Below, in pieces: positions 20,327 through 28,757 of a stretch of DNA of 64,000 bases (position 1 is its first letter; each line of letters starts with the position of its first letter). Where the stretch lies: assembly GCF_900176465.1 (NCBI RefSeq), contig NZ_FWXR01000001.1:186001-250000 (forward strand). The letters are read 5' to 3'. The stretch is from Fulvimarina manganoxydans (lineage in GTDB: Bacteria; Pseudomonadota; Alphaproteobacteria; Rhizobiales; Rhizobiaceae). The position numbers were made by a program, and so were the translations under genes. Below the pieces are notes generated by a model. The model had not been told where the DNA came from and made no database searches. It was given only the letters and a program-made list of their open reading frames with translations.

Positions 20327-21082
20327 TCAGTCGGTCTTGGTGTTGACTTCCATCGCGTCGCCGAGTGCCTCGATCATCATCGGAACCAGATATCGCTCCG
20401 CCGCCGCAAGGCTGGGATGCAGCCCGTCCGGCATCTTGGCATAGGTCGCGTCGCCCCAATTTGGCGTCACGTCGATCAGATGGACGTCGAGATCGGAATC
20501 GTTGGCAAGACGCCTGCGAAGATCGTAATAGGCGTCGAGGTTCGGCCGGTCGGCGGCGTGGGGCGTGCCGGGCACGATCGGGTTCATCGTCATGAGGAAG
20601 ATATCGACATCGGGATCGGCCGAGCGAAAGGCTTCGACGATATGACGGATATTCGCTTCGCTCTCTTCGAGTGAGATATCATAGGGCGAATAGGCGTCGT
20701 TCATCGCATATTCGATCGTGACGACCTCGGGGTGAAGGGCGACCGCATCGTCGAGCACATATTGGATGCCGTCTTGCGAGGACCCACCGCTGATGCCCTT
20801 GTTGACCACGGTCACAGGTTCGCCCAGGCGCTCTTCGAGCCCCTTTTCCAAGGCGACCTGCCAGTTCTTCTGCGGATCGGGATCGGCAGCCGTCAGGCTG
20901 GTTCCGAGCGTGACGACGAGATGATCGGCGGCAGAATTGCCGGCCAAGGCAGGCTGGCCCATGAGCGCGCCGACGATGATGAGGCCGAGACCGTTGAAGG
21001 CCCCCTTAAGCGACGCCTTCAACTGCGTCCTGATCCGCCGACGAAGGTGCTCGATCCTGTCGCTTCCTTTGGGCAAAGCCAT
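20327..21082 (-). CDS. SGNH/GDSL-family hydrolase (arylesterase-like), exported
   Basis: This 251-residue protein has an N-terminal segment with basic residues, a hydrophobic core (GLGLIIVGALMG) and a signal-peptidase-like PALAGNS site, so it is probably periplasmic. The SGNH blocks are present: the catalytic serine in VVTLGTSLTAA (GTS in place of the usual GDS), an Asn in block III (YAMNDAY) and the C-terminal Asp/His pair in MPDGLHPSL. Family members hydrolyse esters or acyl groups; the substrate is unknown. The frame is open to 21187, but AAGGAGA just upstream supports ATG 21082 (or the adjacent ATG 21085). It ends at the shared terminator. Confidence 0.8.
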   Translation of the reverse strand: MALPKGSDRIEHLRRRIRTQLKASLKGAFNGLGLIIVGALMGQPALAGNSAADHLVVTLGTSLTAADPDPQKNWQVALEKGLEERLGEPVTVVNKGISGGSSQDGIQYVLDDAVALHPEVVTIEYAMNDAYSPYDISLEESEANIRHIVEAFRSADPDVDIFLMTMNPIVPGTPHAADRPNLDAYYDLRRRLANDSDLDVHLIDVTPNWGDATYAKMPDGLHPSLAAAERYLVPMMIEALGDAMEVNTKTD

Positions 21083-21240
21083 CATACGTCTCCTTATCCA
21101 ATGCCGGCAGCCGCGAGAAAACGGGCAAGACGAGGCGCCCCGATCGCCGCGCCATTGGCAGGAAGACCGTGGCTGTGGCAAATGCAAGCCCGTTCCGGCT
21201 TCGGCCTATCTCTCGATCCCTGATGCGCAAGACGTTACCC

Positions 21241-21855
21241 ATGACGCTCCCCGATGGCTTCACCGACATTCCGCCCGGCAAAATCGCCGCGATCGCGACG
21301 ATCCTCGAATGCCGCTGTGCCCCGAGCGGTGAGCCGGCGCCGGCCGCTTCGCCGAACTGGCGTTTCGAGCGCGTCGACCGGCCGGAGCTTGGTTGGTACG
21401 TTGCCTTGCTTCGAAAAGTCGGGACGGCGCATCTCTGGTATCAACGCTTGAGCCTCGGCGATGCGGCGATCGCCGCGAAGATCGGCAATGAGGCGACCGT
21501 GATTCACGTTCTCTTCGACGGGGACACGCCGATGGGGCTTGCCGAACTCGACCTATCCGAGCCGGGCAGCGCCGAACTCGTCTATTTCGGCGTCGTATCG
21601 GATTTGGTCGGAACGGGTGCCGCGCGCTTTATGATGGACAGGCTGTTGCGCTTCGCCTTTGGTCTCGACATCGACCGGCTCTGGCTCCACACCAATACGA
21701 TCGACCATCCCAAAGCCATGGGCTTTTATCGCCGGGCCGGGTTCTCCCCTGTTCGCCAGATGCTCGAACTCGCCGATGATCCCCGCCTTCTTGGCCTCTT
21801 CGACCGCGAGTCCGCGCCGCAGGTGCCCATATTCGAGCCGAACGGCCGCGACTGA
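21241..21855 (+). CDS. GNAT-family N-acetyltransferase
   Basis: The 204-residue protein contains a GNAT fold: VIHVLFDGDTPMGLAELDLSE leads to the beta strand ELVYFGVVSDLVGTGAARFMM (broken into two names here), the acetyl-CoA loop being the VGTGAA segment, and ends in HPKAMGFYRRAGFSPV, the typical alpha4-beta7 region. Substrate is unknown. The frame is open to 21169, where it would overlap the divergent hydrolase gene. ATG 21241 (or 21223) is preferred because homologues as I recall begin close to PDGFTDIPPGKIAA. No strong ribosome binding site helps decide. Confidence 0.8.
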   Translation: MTLPDGFTDIPPGKIAAIATILECRCAPSGEPAPAASPNWRFERVDRPELGWYVALLRKVGTAHLWYQRLSLGDAAIAAKIGNEATVIHVLFDGDTPMGLAELDLSEPGSAELVYFGVVSDLVGTGAARFMMDRLLRFAFGLDIDRLWLHTNTIDHPKAMGFYRRAGFSPVRQMLELADDPRLLGLFDRESAPQVPIFEPNGRD

Positions 21856-21998
21856 TATGAGCGGCTCAGGATGCTGACGCATCGTGCCGCTGAAACGGTC
21901 ACGCGCCAAGCGGCCCGGACCCCGACGCGAGCGCGTGCTGGTCCGTAGGGTCCGTCGCGCTCTCCGTAACATTTTTGCAACAATAACACCTGAGACCT

Positions 21999-22027
21999 CT
22001 TCCGCCCTGGCGGCGGCGATCCCATAT
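21999..22027 (+). promoter_or_regulatory. candidate RpoH heat-shock promoter for clpB
   Basis: CTTCCG (21999-22004) and CCCATAT (22021-22027), 16 bases apart, resemble the heat-shock sigma-32 elements CTTGAA and CCCCATNT. It lies about 100 bases before clpB, a classical heat-shock gene. The -35 match is only partial. Confidence 0.3.
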
Positions 22028-22127
22028 TCGTCTCGAACGGTTCGCCGAAACGGGGACCGTCTCATCCGACGACATCCGCCGATGCCTTCGAATGAATAAG
22101 GGTCGGGCCGGAGAAGGGAGAGATCTA

Positions 22128-24752
22128 ATGAATATCGAGAAATACACCGAACGCGTTCGCGGCTTCATCCAGGCCGCCCAGACCCTCGCGGTTTCGCGCG
22201 ATCACCAGCAGTTTGCGCCCGAACACCTTTTGAAGGTGCTTGTCGACGACGAGGAGGGCATGGCGGCCGGCCTGATCGAGAAGGCGGGTGGGCGACCGCA
22301 GGACGTGCGTCTGGCCGTCGATGCCGCGCTCGACGCGATGCCGAAGGTCACCGGCGGCTCGGGCCAGATGTATCTGGCGCAGCCACTCGCAAAGATCTTC
22401 GCCACGGCCGAAGACATCGCCAAGAAGGCTGGCGACAGCTTCGTCTCCGTCGAGCGGCTTCTGCTTGCCATGACGATCGAGAAGAGCGCCAAGACCGCCG
22501 ACATCCTGAAGAAGGCTGGGGTCACGCCGAGCGGGCTGAATACGGCGATCGAAGCGCTTCGCAAGGGCCGCACCGCCGACACGGCTTCGGCCGAATCCGG
22601 CTATGACGCCTTGAAGAAATATGCCCGTGACCTGACGGCGGTCGCCCGCGAAGGCAAGCTCGATCCTGTGATCGGCCGCGACGACGAAATCCGCCGCACG
22701 GTGCAGGTCCTGTCCCGCCGCACCAAGAACAATCCGGTGCTGATCGGCGAGCCAGGCGTTGGCAAGACCGCGATCGCGGAAGGCTTGGCGCTGAGGATCG
22801 TCAATGGCGACGTGCCGGAGAGTTTGCGCGACAAGACGCTGATGGCGCTCGACATGGGCGCGCTGATCGCCGGCGCGAAATATCGCGGTGAGTTCGAGGA
22901 GCGTCTGAAGGCCGTCCTGTCGGAGATATCGGCGGCGGCCGGCGGTGTCATCCTGTTCATCGACGAGATGCACACGCTGGTCGGCGCGGGAAAGGCGGAT
23001 GGGGCGATGGACGCGTCCAACCTCCTGAAACCGGCGCTCGCCCGCGGCGAATTGCACTGTATCGGCGCGACGACGCTCGACGAGTATCGCAAGCATGTGG
23101 AGAAGGACGCAGCGCTCGCGCGGCGTTTCCAGCCGGTCTTCGTATCGGAGCCGACCGTTGAAGACACGATCTCCATTCTGCGCGGCATCAAGGAGAAATA
23201 CGAGCAGCATCATCAGGTGCGCATCTCGGACTCTGCCCTGGTCGCTGCCGCCCAACTGTCCAACCGCTACATCACTGACCGCTTCCTGCCGGACAAGGCG
23301 ATCGATCTGGTCGACGAGGGCGCCGCGCGCCTTCGCATGCAGGTTGATTCCAAGCCCGAAGCCCTCGACGAGATCGACCGCCGTATCATGCAGCTGAAGA
23401 TCGAGCGCGAGGCCTTGAAGAAGGAGACGGACGAGGCGTCCAAGGATCGGCTGGAGCGCCTCGAAGGCGAACTTGCCAATCTCGAGGAAGAGTCCGATCG
23501 GGTCACCCAGGCTTGGCAGGCGGAAAAGTCCAAGCTCGGCCGGGCGGCCGATCTGAAGCGTCAGCTCGACGAGGCCCGCAACGAACTCGCCATTGCCCAG
23601 CGGCGGGGCGAATTCCAGCGAGCCGGCGAACTTGCCTATGGCGCCATCCCCAAGCTCGAAGCCGAGTTGAAGGAGGCCGAGGCGCGCGATCAGACTGGCA
23701 ATGGTGAGACCATGGTCGAAGAGACCGTCACACCCAGCCATATTGCCCAGGTCGTCTCACGCTGGACCGGCATTCCGGTCGATCGGATGCTTGAAGGCGA
23801 GCGAGACAAGCTGCTCAGGATGGAGGATGCGATCCAGAAGCGGGTCGTCGGTCAGGGCGATGCGGTGCAGGCGGTCAGCCGCGCGGTGCGCCGTGCGCGG
23901 GCCGGGCTGCAGGACCCGAACCGGCCGATCGGCTCCTTCATGTTCTTGGGCCCGACGGGCGTCGGCAAGACCGAGCTCACCAAGGCGCTCGCCCGTTTCC
24001 TCTTCGACGACGAGGCGGCGATGGTCCGGCTCGATATGTCGGAATTCATGGAGAAGCACTCGGTCGCTCGTCTGATCGGTGCGCCTCCCGGCTATGTGGG
24101 CTATGAAGAGGGCGGCGCCCTGACCGAGGCGGTTCGCCGCCGGCCTTATCAGGTGATCCTCTTCGACGAGATCGAAAAGGCCCATCCAGATGTCTTCAAC
24201 GTGCTTCTGCAGGTGTTGGACGATGGGCGCCTGACGGACGGACAGGGGCGGACCGTCGACTTCCGCAACACGCTGATCATCATGACCTCGAATCTCGGCG
24301 CCGAATTCCTGACGGCCCTCGGTGAGGACGAGGATGCGGAAGCGGCGCGCGAGCATGTGATGGGCGTCGTCCAGGCGACCTTCCGACCGGAATTCCTGAA
24401 CCGTGTCGACGAGGTGATCCTGTTCCATCGGCTCCATCGCTCCGAGATGGGCGCGATCGTCGACATCCAGATGGGACGGCTCGAAGCTCTGTTGGCCGAG
24501 CGCAAGATCCGCATCGAGCTCGACGGCGAAGCGCGCGAGTGGCTGGCCAAGAAGGGTTACGACCCGGCTTATGGCGCTCGTCCGCTGAAGCGCGTCATTC
24601 AGCGCGAGGTGCAGGACCCGCTGGCCGAGGAGATCCTGCTCGGCCACATCAAGGACGAGGATACGGTCAAGGTCACGGCCGGTTCGGAGCGGCTGATCTT
24701 CCATGTGGTCGGCTCCAAGGCGAACGCGTCCGGCGATCGGGTCGCCGCATGA
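22128..24752 (+). CDS. clpB: ATP-dependent disaggregase ClpB
   Basis: ClpB is the Hsp100 chaperone that pulls proteins out of aggregates together with DnaK. The 874-residue protein has all parts: Clp N-domain (1-145), first AAA+ domain with Walker A GEPGVGKT at residues 207-214, the coiled-coil middle domain (about 410-540, rich in Glu/Lys/Arg with [14 protein letters not shown]), and the second AAA+ domain with Walker A GPTGVGKT at 608-615, ending in [16 protein letters not shown] 22128 is chosen because GAAGGGAGAG precedes it and the protein then begins MNIEKYTER; the frame extends 12 codons upstream without merit. A single-gene unit followed by a hairpin. Confidence 0.97.
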   Translation: MNIEKYTERVRGFIQAAQTLAVSRDHQQFAPEHLLKVLVDDEEGMAAGLIEKAGGRPQDVRLAVDAALDAMPKVTGGSGQMYLAQPLAKIFATAEDIAKKAGDSFVSVERLLLAMTIEKSAKTADILKKAGVTPSGLNTAIEALRKGRTADTASAESGYDALKKYARDLTAVAREGKLDPVIGRDDEIRRTVQVLSRRTKNNPVLIGEPGVGKTAIAEGLALRIVNGDVPESLRDKTLMALDMGALIAGAKYRGEFEERLKAVLSEISAAAGGVILFIDEMHTLVGAGKADGAMDASNLLKPALARGELHCIGATTLDEYRKHVEKDAALARRFQPVFVSEPTVEDTISILRGIKEKYEQHHQVRISDSALVAAAQLSNRYITDRFLPDKAIDLVDEGAARLRMQVDSKPEALDEIDRRIMQLKIEREALKKETDEASKDRLERLEGELANLEEESDRVTQAWQAEKSKLGRAADLKRQLDEARNELAIAQRRGEFQRAGELAYGAIPKLEAELKEAEARDQTGNGETMVEETVTPSHIAQVVSRWTGIPVDRMLEGERDKLLRMEDAIQKRVVGQGDAVQAVSRAVRRARAGLQDPNRPIGSFMFLGPTGVGKTELTKALARFLFDDEAAMVRLDMSEFMEKHSVARLIGAPPGYVGYEEGGALTEAVRRRPYQVILFDEIEKAHPDVFNVLLQVLDDGRLTDGQGRTVDFRNTLIIMTSNLGAEFLTALGEDEDAEAAREHVMGVVQATFRPEFLNRVDEVILFHRLHRSEMGAIVDIQMGRLEALLAERKIRIELDGEAREWLAKKGYDPAYGARPLKRVIQREVQDPLAEEILLGHIKDEDTVKVTAGSERLIFHVVGSKANASGDRVAA

Positions 24753-24768
24753 CCGCTCAATGAAGAAA

Positions 24769-24799
24769 ACCGCGTCCGGCGATATAGGCCGGACGCGGT
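24769..24799 (+). terminator. hairpin terminator after clpB
   Basis: A perfect 12-bp stem, ACCGCGTCCGGC (24769-24780) and GCCGGACGCGGT (24788-24799), is preceded by GAAGAAAA and followed by CTTGAACTTGT. The T tract is poor, but the stem is strong and only 16 bases from the stop. Confidence 0.65.
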
Positions 24800-25538
24800 C
24801 TTGAACTTGTCCTGACGTTCGATCGCTTGAGGGCCGGTCATCGCGAAACGACCGATCCGGGAGTCGGACGGTTCGGTCTGATCGAACCCTGCGGGCCCGA
24901 CCCCTCTCGGTTTGGGTCTGAGGTGCGGGATTGTCATCACGCGTCTCATACCGCCGGACGAATGAATCGACCCCCTTGTGTCAATCCACGTCCAGCGAAG
25001 GGCTTATACGGAATCCGTTTGATCGCTTCGCGATACGAATTTTTGAAGCCGCTCAAACGCCGCTCGGGCTGCCAGCGAACATTCGAAAGCGATGCTTTCA
25101 TGTGTCCGCTGGTATCAGGCGCTGTCAGCCACGCATCGTAATTCTCGGTAAACGTGCCTATGGGATCCACACATTTTCTCGGAACGGTGGTCGGGAAGGA
25201 CGAAGCACCGGAAGGATCGGCTTTGCGACCAAGCCACCGCCTGCGAGCGCGCAACGCGTCGTGTGGCCCGAATCGGAATCCACAAGCCGCTCTAACCTCT
25301 TGTTCTAGCGCATGAAGATGCTGGAAAAGTCGTGTGACGCTTCCCCTTCATGCTTGGCCGTCCTATGAGCGACCTGTAAGGCGGCGCTTTGTTCGATGCG
25401 CTTTCGGACGCCTATCACCGTCACATTCGGCCATTCAGAACCTGAATTGGTAAGCAAAGAAACATATACGTAACCCATTTTCTCACTTTACCTGATAACG
25501 AGATAAAATGAATCGATTGAAACGCAGAGGCCGACAGC
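24800..25538. other. long intergenic region, no supported gene
   Basis: These 739 bases between clpB and the aldo/keto reductase contain overlapping open frames on both strands (for example 24931-25308 plus and 24946-25254 minus), but none has a family signature or a good ribosome binding site. A small hairpin ATCGC-TTC-GCGAT lies at 25022-25034. The AT content rises toward 25430-25510, where the promoter of the next gene probably lies. It may be a decayed gene. Confidence 0.4.
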
Positions 25539-26378
25539 ATGCGCCGCATTGAGCTCTTCGACACCGTCGAGGTGCCGGTCATAGGGCAGGGTACATGGCG
25601 GATGGGTGACGACATCCGTCAACGAGACGAGGAGATTGCATCTCTCCGCCTGGGTATCGACCTTGGCATGACACTGATCGATACCGCTGAGATCTATGGG
25701 GGCGGTCGCGCCGAAAGGCTCGTCGGCGAAGCGATCGAGGGGCGCCGCGACGGGGTGTTTCTCGTCTCCAAGGTCGCCGCGCCCAATGCCACGCTGGAGG
25801 GAACGATCGAAGCCTGCGAGGCGTCGCTCAATCGGCTCGAGACCGACCGGATCGATCTCTATCTCCTTCATTGGCGCGGTTTGACACCTCTTGAGGAAAC
25901 CATCGAAGCCTTTGAGAGGCTGCGCGATGACGGCAAGATTCGCTATTGGGGTGTCTCGAACTTTGAGCGCCAGCATCTCGAACCTGTTGTGACCGATGCA
26001 GAATCGGCAGTGCGACCGGCGGTAAATCAGCTCTTCTTTTCACTGGAAGAACGCGGCATCGAATATCAATATATCAATTGGTTGGCGTCCTGCGGCATTG
26101 GTGTGATGGCCTATACGCCGTTTGGCGAGCGCGGCACGCTCATCGATCACCCGGTGCTGGCCCGGATCGCAAAGCGCCATGGCGCGACGTCGGCTCAGAT
26201 CGCCCTGGCTTTCGTCATTGCTCGCCCGGGCGTCATGGCGATCCCCAAGGCGAGCGACCCGCGACATGTACGCGAGAACGCAGGCGCGGCCAATATTGTG
26301 TTGAGCGAGGAGGATTTCGCCGAGATCGACGCTGCCTTCCCGCCGCCACGTCGGCGAAAGCCTCTCGCGATCATTTGA
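25539..26378 (+). CDS. aldo/keto reductase
   Basis: The 279-residue protein is a TIM-barrel oxidoreductase of the aldo/keto reductase superfamily, which reduces carbonyls with NADPH. The catalytic set is visible: Asp in LIDTAEIYGGG with its Tyr, Lys in FLVSKVAAPN and His in LYLLHWRG. Cofactor-binding residues follow in WGVSNFERQHLE and in the C-terminal GVMAIPKASDPRHVREN. Length fits the prokaryotic class close to YeaE/DkgA. ATG 25539 has AGAGG upstream. The physiological substrate cannot be told. Confidence 0.92.
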   Translation: MRRIELFDTVEVPVIGQGTWRMGDDIRQRDEEIASLRLGIDLGMTLIDTAEIYGGGRAERLVGEAIEGRRDGVFLVSKVAAPNATLEGTIEACEASLNRLETDRIDLYLLHWRGLTPLEETIEAFERLRDDGKIRYWGVSNFERQHLEPVVTDAESAVRPAVNQLFFSLEERGIEYQYINWLASCGIGVMAYTPFGERGTLIDHPVLARIAKRHGATSAQIALAFVIARPGVMAIPKASDPRHVRENAGAANIVLSEEDFAEIDAAFPPPRRRKPLAII

Positions 26379-26532
26379 TACGAAATCCGCGGGCGTCGTG
26401 AAGGCGGCGCCTCGCCACGCCTGCGCGCCGCGCCCGTTGTTCAACACGGGTGCCCGGCTCGATCGGCCGAGCCCGATCCGCCTTCAGAAAGAGTCCAAGT
26501 CCAGTGATCCAAGGCGTTGCGGGGCGAAACGC

Positions 26533-26560
26533 TTGACATCAATGTGTCATAGGGTTAGCA
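26533..26560 (+). promoter_or_regulatory. candidate sigma-70 promoter for rpsD
   Basis: A perfect -35 hexamer, TTGACA (26533-26538), is followed 16 bases later by TTAGCA (26555-26560), a moderate -10. It lies in the 358-base space upstream of rpsD and gives a leader of about 170 bases. Confidence 0.45.
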
Positions 26561-26690
26561 CGCCCCGACTGCCCGGCGAAGCGCCGGCTGCGGTTTCAAA
26601 ACGTGTCCCGTGAGCGAACTCGGTCAAGCGCCCAGATCGTTCTGTCGGTCCGCCAAAGATGCGGACAGAGGAGGGCGCGTTTCCTGTCAG

Positions 26691-26711
26691 CCCGGAGGCA
26701 ATGCTTCCGGG
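26691..26711 (+). promoter_or_regulatory. terminator-like hairpin in the rpsD leader
   Basis: CCCGGAGG (26691-26698) pairs with CTTCCGGG (26704-26711), one G.T pair and a five-base loop, followed by TCTTTGTTTTG. It ends 25 bases before the rpsD start. It could be an attenuator or the target of ribosomal protein S4 autoregulation; both are inference. Confidence 0.45.
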
Positions 26712-26736
26712 TCTTTGTTTTGTTGAAGGAAATGCG

Positions 26737-27354
26737 ATGAGCAAGCGCCAATCGACGAAGTACAAGATCGATCGCCGCATGGGCGAAAACATCTGGGGAC
26801 GCCCGAAGTCCCCGGTGAATCGCCGCCAATACGGCCCGGGCCAGCATGGCCAGCGCCGCAAGGGCAAGATGAGCGACTTCGGTCTGCAGCTTCGCGCCAA
26901 GCAGAAGCTGAAGGGCTATTACGGCGACGTCCGTGAGAAGCAGTTCCGCAAGATTTATGAAGAGGCTGCGCGCCGGAAGGGCGACACCTCCGAGAACTTG
27001 ATCGGTCTGCTCGAGAGCCGTCTCGACGCCGTCGTCTATCGTGCGAAATTCGTGCCGACGATCTTCGCGGCGCGGCAGTTCGTCAATCACGGCCATGTCA
27101 ATGTCAACGGCCGCCGCACGAACATCCAGTCCTATCAGTGCAAGCCTGGCGACGTGATCGAGGTCCGCGAGAAGTCCAAGCAGCTGACGATCGTTCTGGA
27201 AGCGGTCGGCTTGGCCGAGCGCGACGTGCCCGACTATATCGAGGTCGATCACAACAAGATGGTCGCCACCTATCGCCGGATTCCGGGCCTTCACGACGTG
27301 CCTTATCCGGTCCAGATGGAGCCGAACCTCGTCGTCGAGTTCTACTCGCGCTGA
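26737..27354 (+). CDS. rpsD: 30S ribosomal protein S4
   Basis: S4 is a primary 16S rRNA-binding protein that starts assembly of the small-subunit body. The 205-residue protein has the expected N-terminal [20 protein letters not shown], the S4 RNA-binding domain (about 95-160: [33 protein letters not shown]) and the usual C-terminus FYSR. ATG 26737 is preceded by GAAGGA; the frame opens earlier at 26659, but that part is the leader hairpin. It is a monocistronic locus rather than part of a large ribosomal operon, as is common in rhizobia. Confidence 0.97.
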   Translation: MSKRQSTKYKIDRRMGENIWGRPKSPVNRRQYGPGQHGQRRKGKMSDFGLQLRAKQKLKGYYGDVREKQFRKIYEEAARRKGDTSENLIGLLESRLDAVVYRAKFVPTIFAARQFVNHGHVNVNGRRTNIQSYQCKPGDVIEVREKSKQLTIVLEAVGLAERDVPDYIEVDHNKMVATYRRIPGLHDVPYPVQMEPNLVVEFYSR

Positions 27355-27467
27355 CGATCGGTGGGGCGCTTTGAAGCGTCCTTTAAGAGAGTTCGCGGTC
27401 TTGCGGCTGTTTCGCCCACGGCGATCCGCCCCGAAACCGCCCTCGCATCTCGCTTTAAGAGCATTCG

Positions 27468-27495
27468 AAGGCCGCCGCACCGGGCGGCCTTTTTT
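27468..27495 (+). terminator. intrinsic terminator after rpsD
   Basis: AAGGCCGCC (27468-27476) pairs with GGCGGCCTT (27483-27491), directly followed by a TTTTTT run to 27495. Strong and well placed 113 bases after the stop. Confidence 0.85.
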
Positions 27496-27639
27496 GCATT
27501 TCGGCCTTCAAGCACCAGGCGAAAAATGGGGAGCCATCTTTGGCTTCCCTGTGCGGTATCAAGGCGATCAGGAGCTTTGGGCGATGCCGATTGATCGCCT
27601 GATGCTTGAACGGCGACCCCGTTTCGTAAAAGGAAAAAA

Positions 27640-27795
27640 GACGTTGCCTCGCCGGATCATAAGAGATCGGTAACCGCCTTTGGTTACCAATAGGCAGACG
27701 GCGAAGCCGAGACCCGGATCAAGGTCACGCGTACCGGGTCGAACCCCGTCCTCGCACAGAAAAGCCGCGCCCCATGTGCGCGGTTTTTCTACGCC
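27640..27795 (+). ncRNA. candidate small RNA ending at an intrinsic terminator
   Basis: No gene explains this stretch, yet it folds well. In order there are a perfect stem GGTAACC/GGTTACC (27669-27675, 27682-27688), a second stem GACCCGG/CCGGGTC (27711-27717, 27734-27740) and a 13-bp terminal stem AGAAAAGCCGCGC/GCGCGGTTTTTCT (27758-27770, 27778-27790, one G.T pair) whose 3' arm carries a run of five T. The 5' end is uncertain; TTGAAC (27606-27611) with TAAAAG (27627-27632) is a weak promoter candidate. It does not match tmRNA, RNase P RNA, 6S RNA or a tRNA as far as I can tell. Confidence 0.45.
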
Positions 27796-28105
27796 AGCGT
27801 TTCGCATAACTCGCCGACTGGGTCGGCACGAAGACAGCGAGGTCGGTTGGCTTTGTTCCACCCGGCGCAAGCCCAGGGTCAGACGCCTCGCCAAGAGACT
27901 TCATGCTTGGCAAAGGGCAGCGGAAAAGCTGGCGTTCTTCGTGAATGCGGAATTGTCAGCCCATGCCCGACCGATATCGACGTGATCCGTCCCAAGCGGG
28001 ACGGGTGTGACGTTCGGCGCTGATAGTGGCGGGGATATTTCCAGCCGAAAGGCTTAGTTAGTCTGAAGGCGAGCGATGGAGGACGGAATATCCGTCCCTC
28101 AACGA
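27796..28105. other. intergenic region with hairpins downstream of the receiver gene
   Basis: No gene is supported. Two perfect inverted repeats stand out: CCGTCCC-AAGC-GGGACGG (27987-28004) and GGACGGA-ATA-TCCGTCC (28081-28097). The latter lies 8 bases beyond the stop of the minus-strand receiver gene and may end its transcript, although no T run follows. Confidence 0.4.
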
Positions 28106-28453
28106 TCAGGCTTGGGCCGACAGCGGCGAGAGCAAAGCGGCGATGTCCGCCGGCTGAAAGGGCTTGCGGACCTTCGGGACCTGCGCATAGGTCGAAGGCA
28201 AGCGGTCGACAGCGCTCGAGACGAAACAGTAGGGTACGTTGCGGCGCGTCAGTTCCTGAGCGAGCGGCAAGGATGTTTCTCCGGGATCGCGCAGTTCGAT
28301 ATCGAGAAGAGCGAAATCGATGCCCTGGCTCAGTTCGGCGACGGCCTCGGCAAGCGTATTGGCGAGACAGACATCGGCTGGCAAGGCATCGCGAACGACA
28401 TCTTCCAAATCCATCGCGATCAGCGGCTCGTCTTCTAGAATGAGGATGCGCAT
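28106..28453 (-). CDS. stand-alone response regulator receiver protein
   Basis: The 115-residue protein is a single receiver (CheY-like) domain with no output domain. The acidic pocket is Glu7-Asp8-Glu9 in LILEDEP, the phosphoacceptor is Asp51 in ALLDIEL, the signalling Ser/Thr is in CFVSSA near 80 and the conserved Lys97 in VRKPF. It likely acts as a phospho-relay intermediate or by protein contact. No histidine kinase is adjacent; it sits just downstream of the yejF locus on the same strand, but the 300-base gap argues for its own promoter. Confidence 0.88.
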   Translation of the reverse strand: MRILILEDEPLIAMDLEDVVRDALPADVCLANTLAEAVAELSQGIDFALLDIELRDPGETSLPLAQELTRRNVPYCFVSSAVDRLPSTYAQVPKVRKPFQPADIAALLSPLSAQA

Positions 28454-28535
28454 GGTTTGGTCCCTTTCTCGTCACTGCTAACGGTCTGGGTAATGTGAAG
28501 TTGCATGCGCCATGAAGATTTTTGGAAAAGATGAA

Positions 28536-28557
28536 ACAGTTAGACTTTGTTAACTGT
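28536..28557. promoter_or_regulatory. inverted repeat upstream of the receiver gene
   Basis: ACAGTTA (28536-28542) and TAACTGT (28551-28557) form an inverted repeat with an eight-base spacer, in an AT-rich stretch about 85 bases upstream of the minus-strand receiver start. With flanking bases the match is 9 of 10 per arm. It could be an operator or a hairpin ending the yejF transcript. Confidence 0.35.
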
Positions 28558-28610
28558 CTCAATTGGTCTTCTCATTCTTCGGCTTACTGAATAAGCGCGT
28601 CAGTAACGGA

Positions 28611-28748
28611 TCATGCACGAACGGTCCGCCGGGCTTTGGATTTCGTCATCCAGGGCCAAACAATGATGTCGCCCTTGAGACGAACGCCTCGACCGACATT
28701 TCGCGGCACTTTCACCGCGATGGCCCGGACTTCTCGTTCCGCCGTCAA
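28611..28748 (-). CDS. possible small basic protein (45 residues) after yejF
   Basis: Nine bases beyond the yejF stop, a frame with TTG start reads LTAEREVRAIAVKVPRNVGR and goes on to GDIIVWPWMTKSKARRTVRA. It is basic and looks more protein-like than most shadow frames in this window. The start codon is weak and no clear ribosome binding site is visible, and I do not recognise a family. Confidence 0.22.
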   Translation of the reverse strand: MTAEREVRAIAVKVPRNVGRGVRLKGDIIVWPWMTKSKARRTVRA

Positions 28749-28757
28749 TGTCCCGAT

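Noticed and set aside
22125-23741. Minus-strand open frame of 538 codons
   Set aside because: Antisense shadow of clpB.
24931-25308. 125-codon plus-strand frame in the clpB-AKR gap
   Set aside because: No ribosome binding site or recognisable family, and an equally long frame lies on the other strand.
27700-27760. tRNA or tmRNA 3' end (CGGGTCGAACCCCG)
   Set aside because: The T-loop is one base short and no matching acceptor 5' strand was found upstream.
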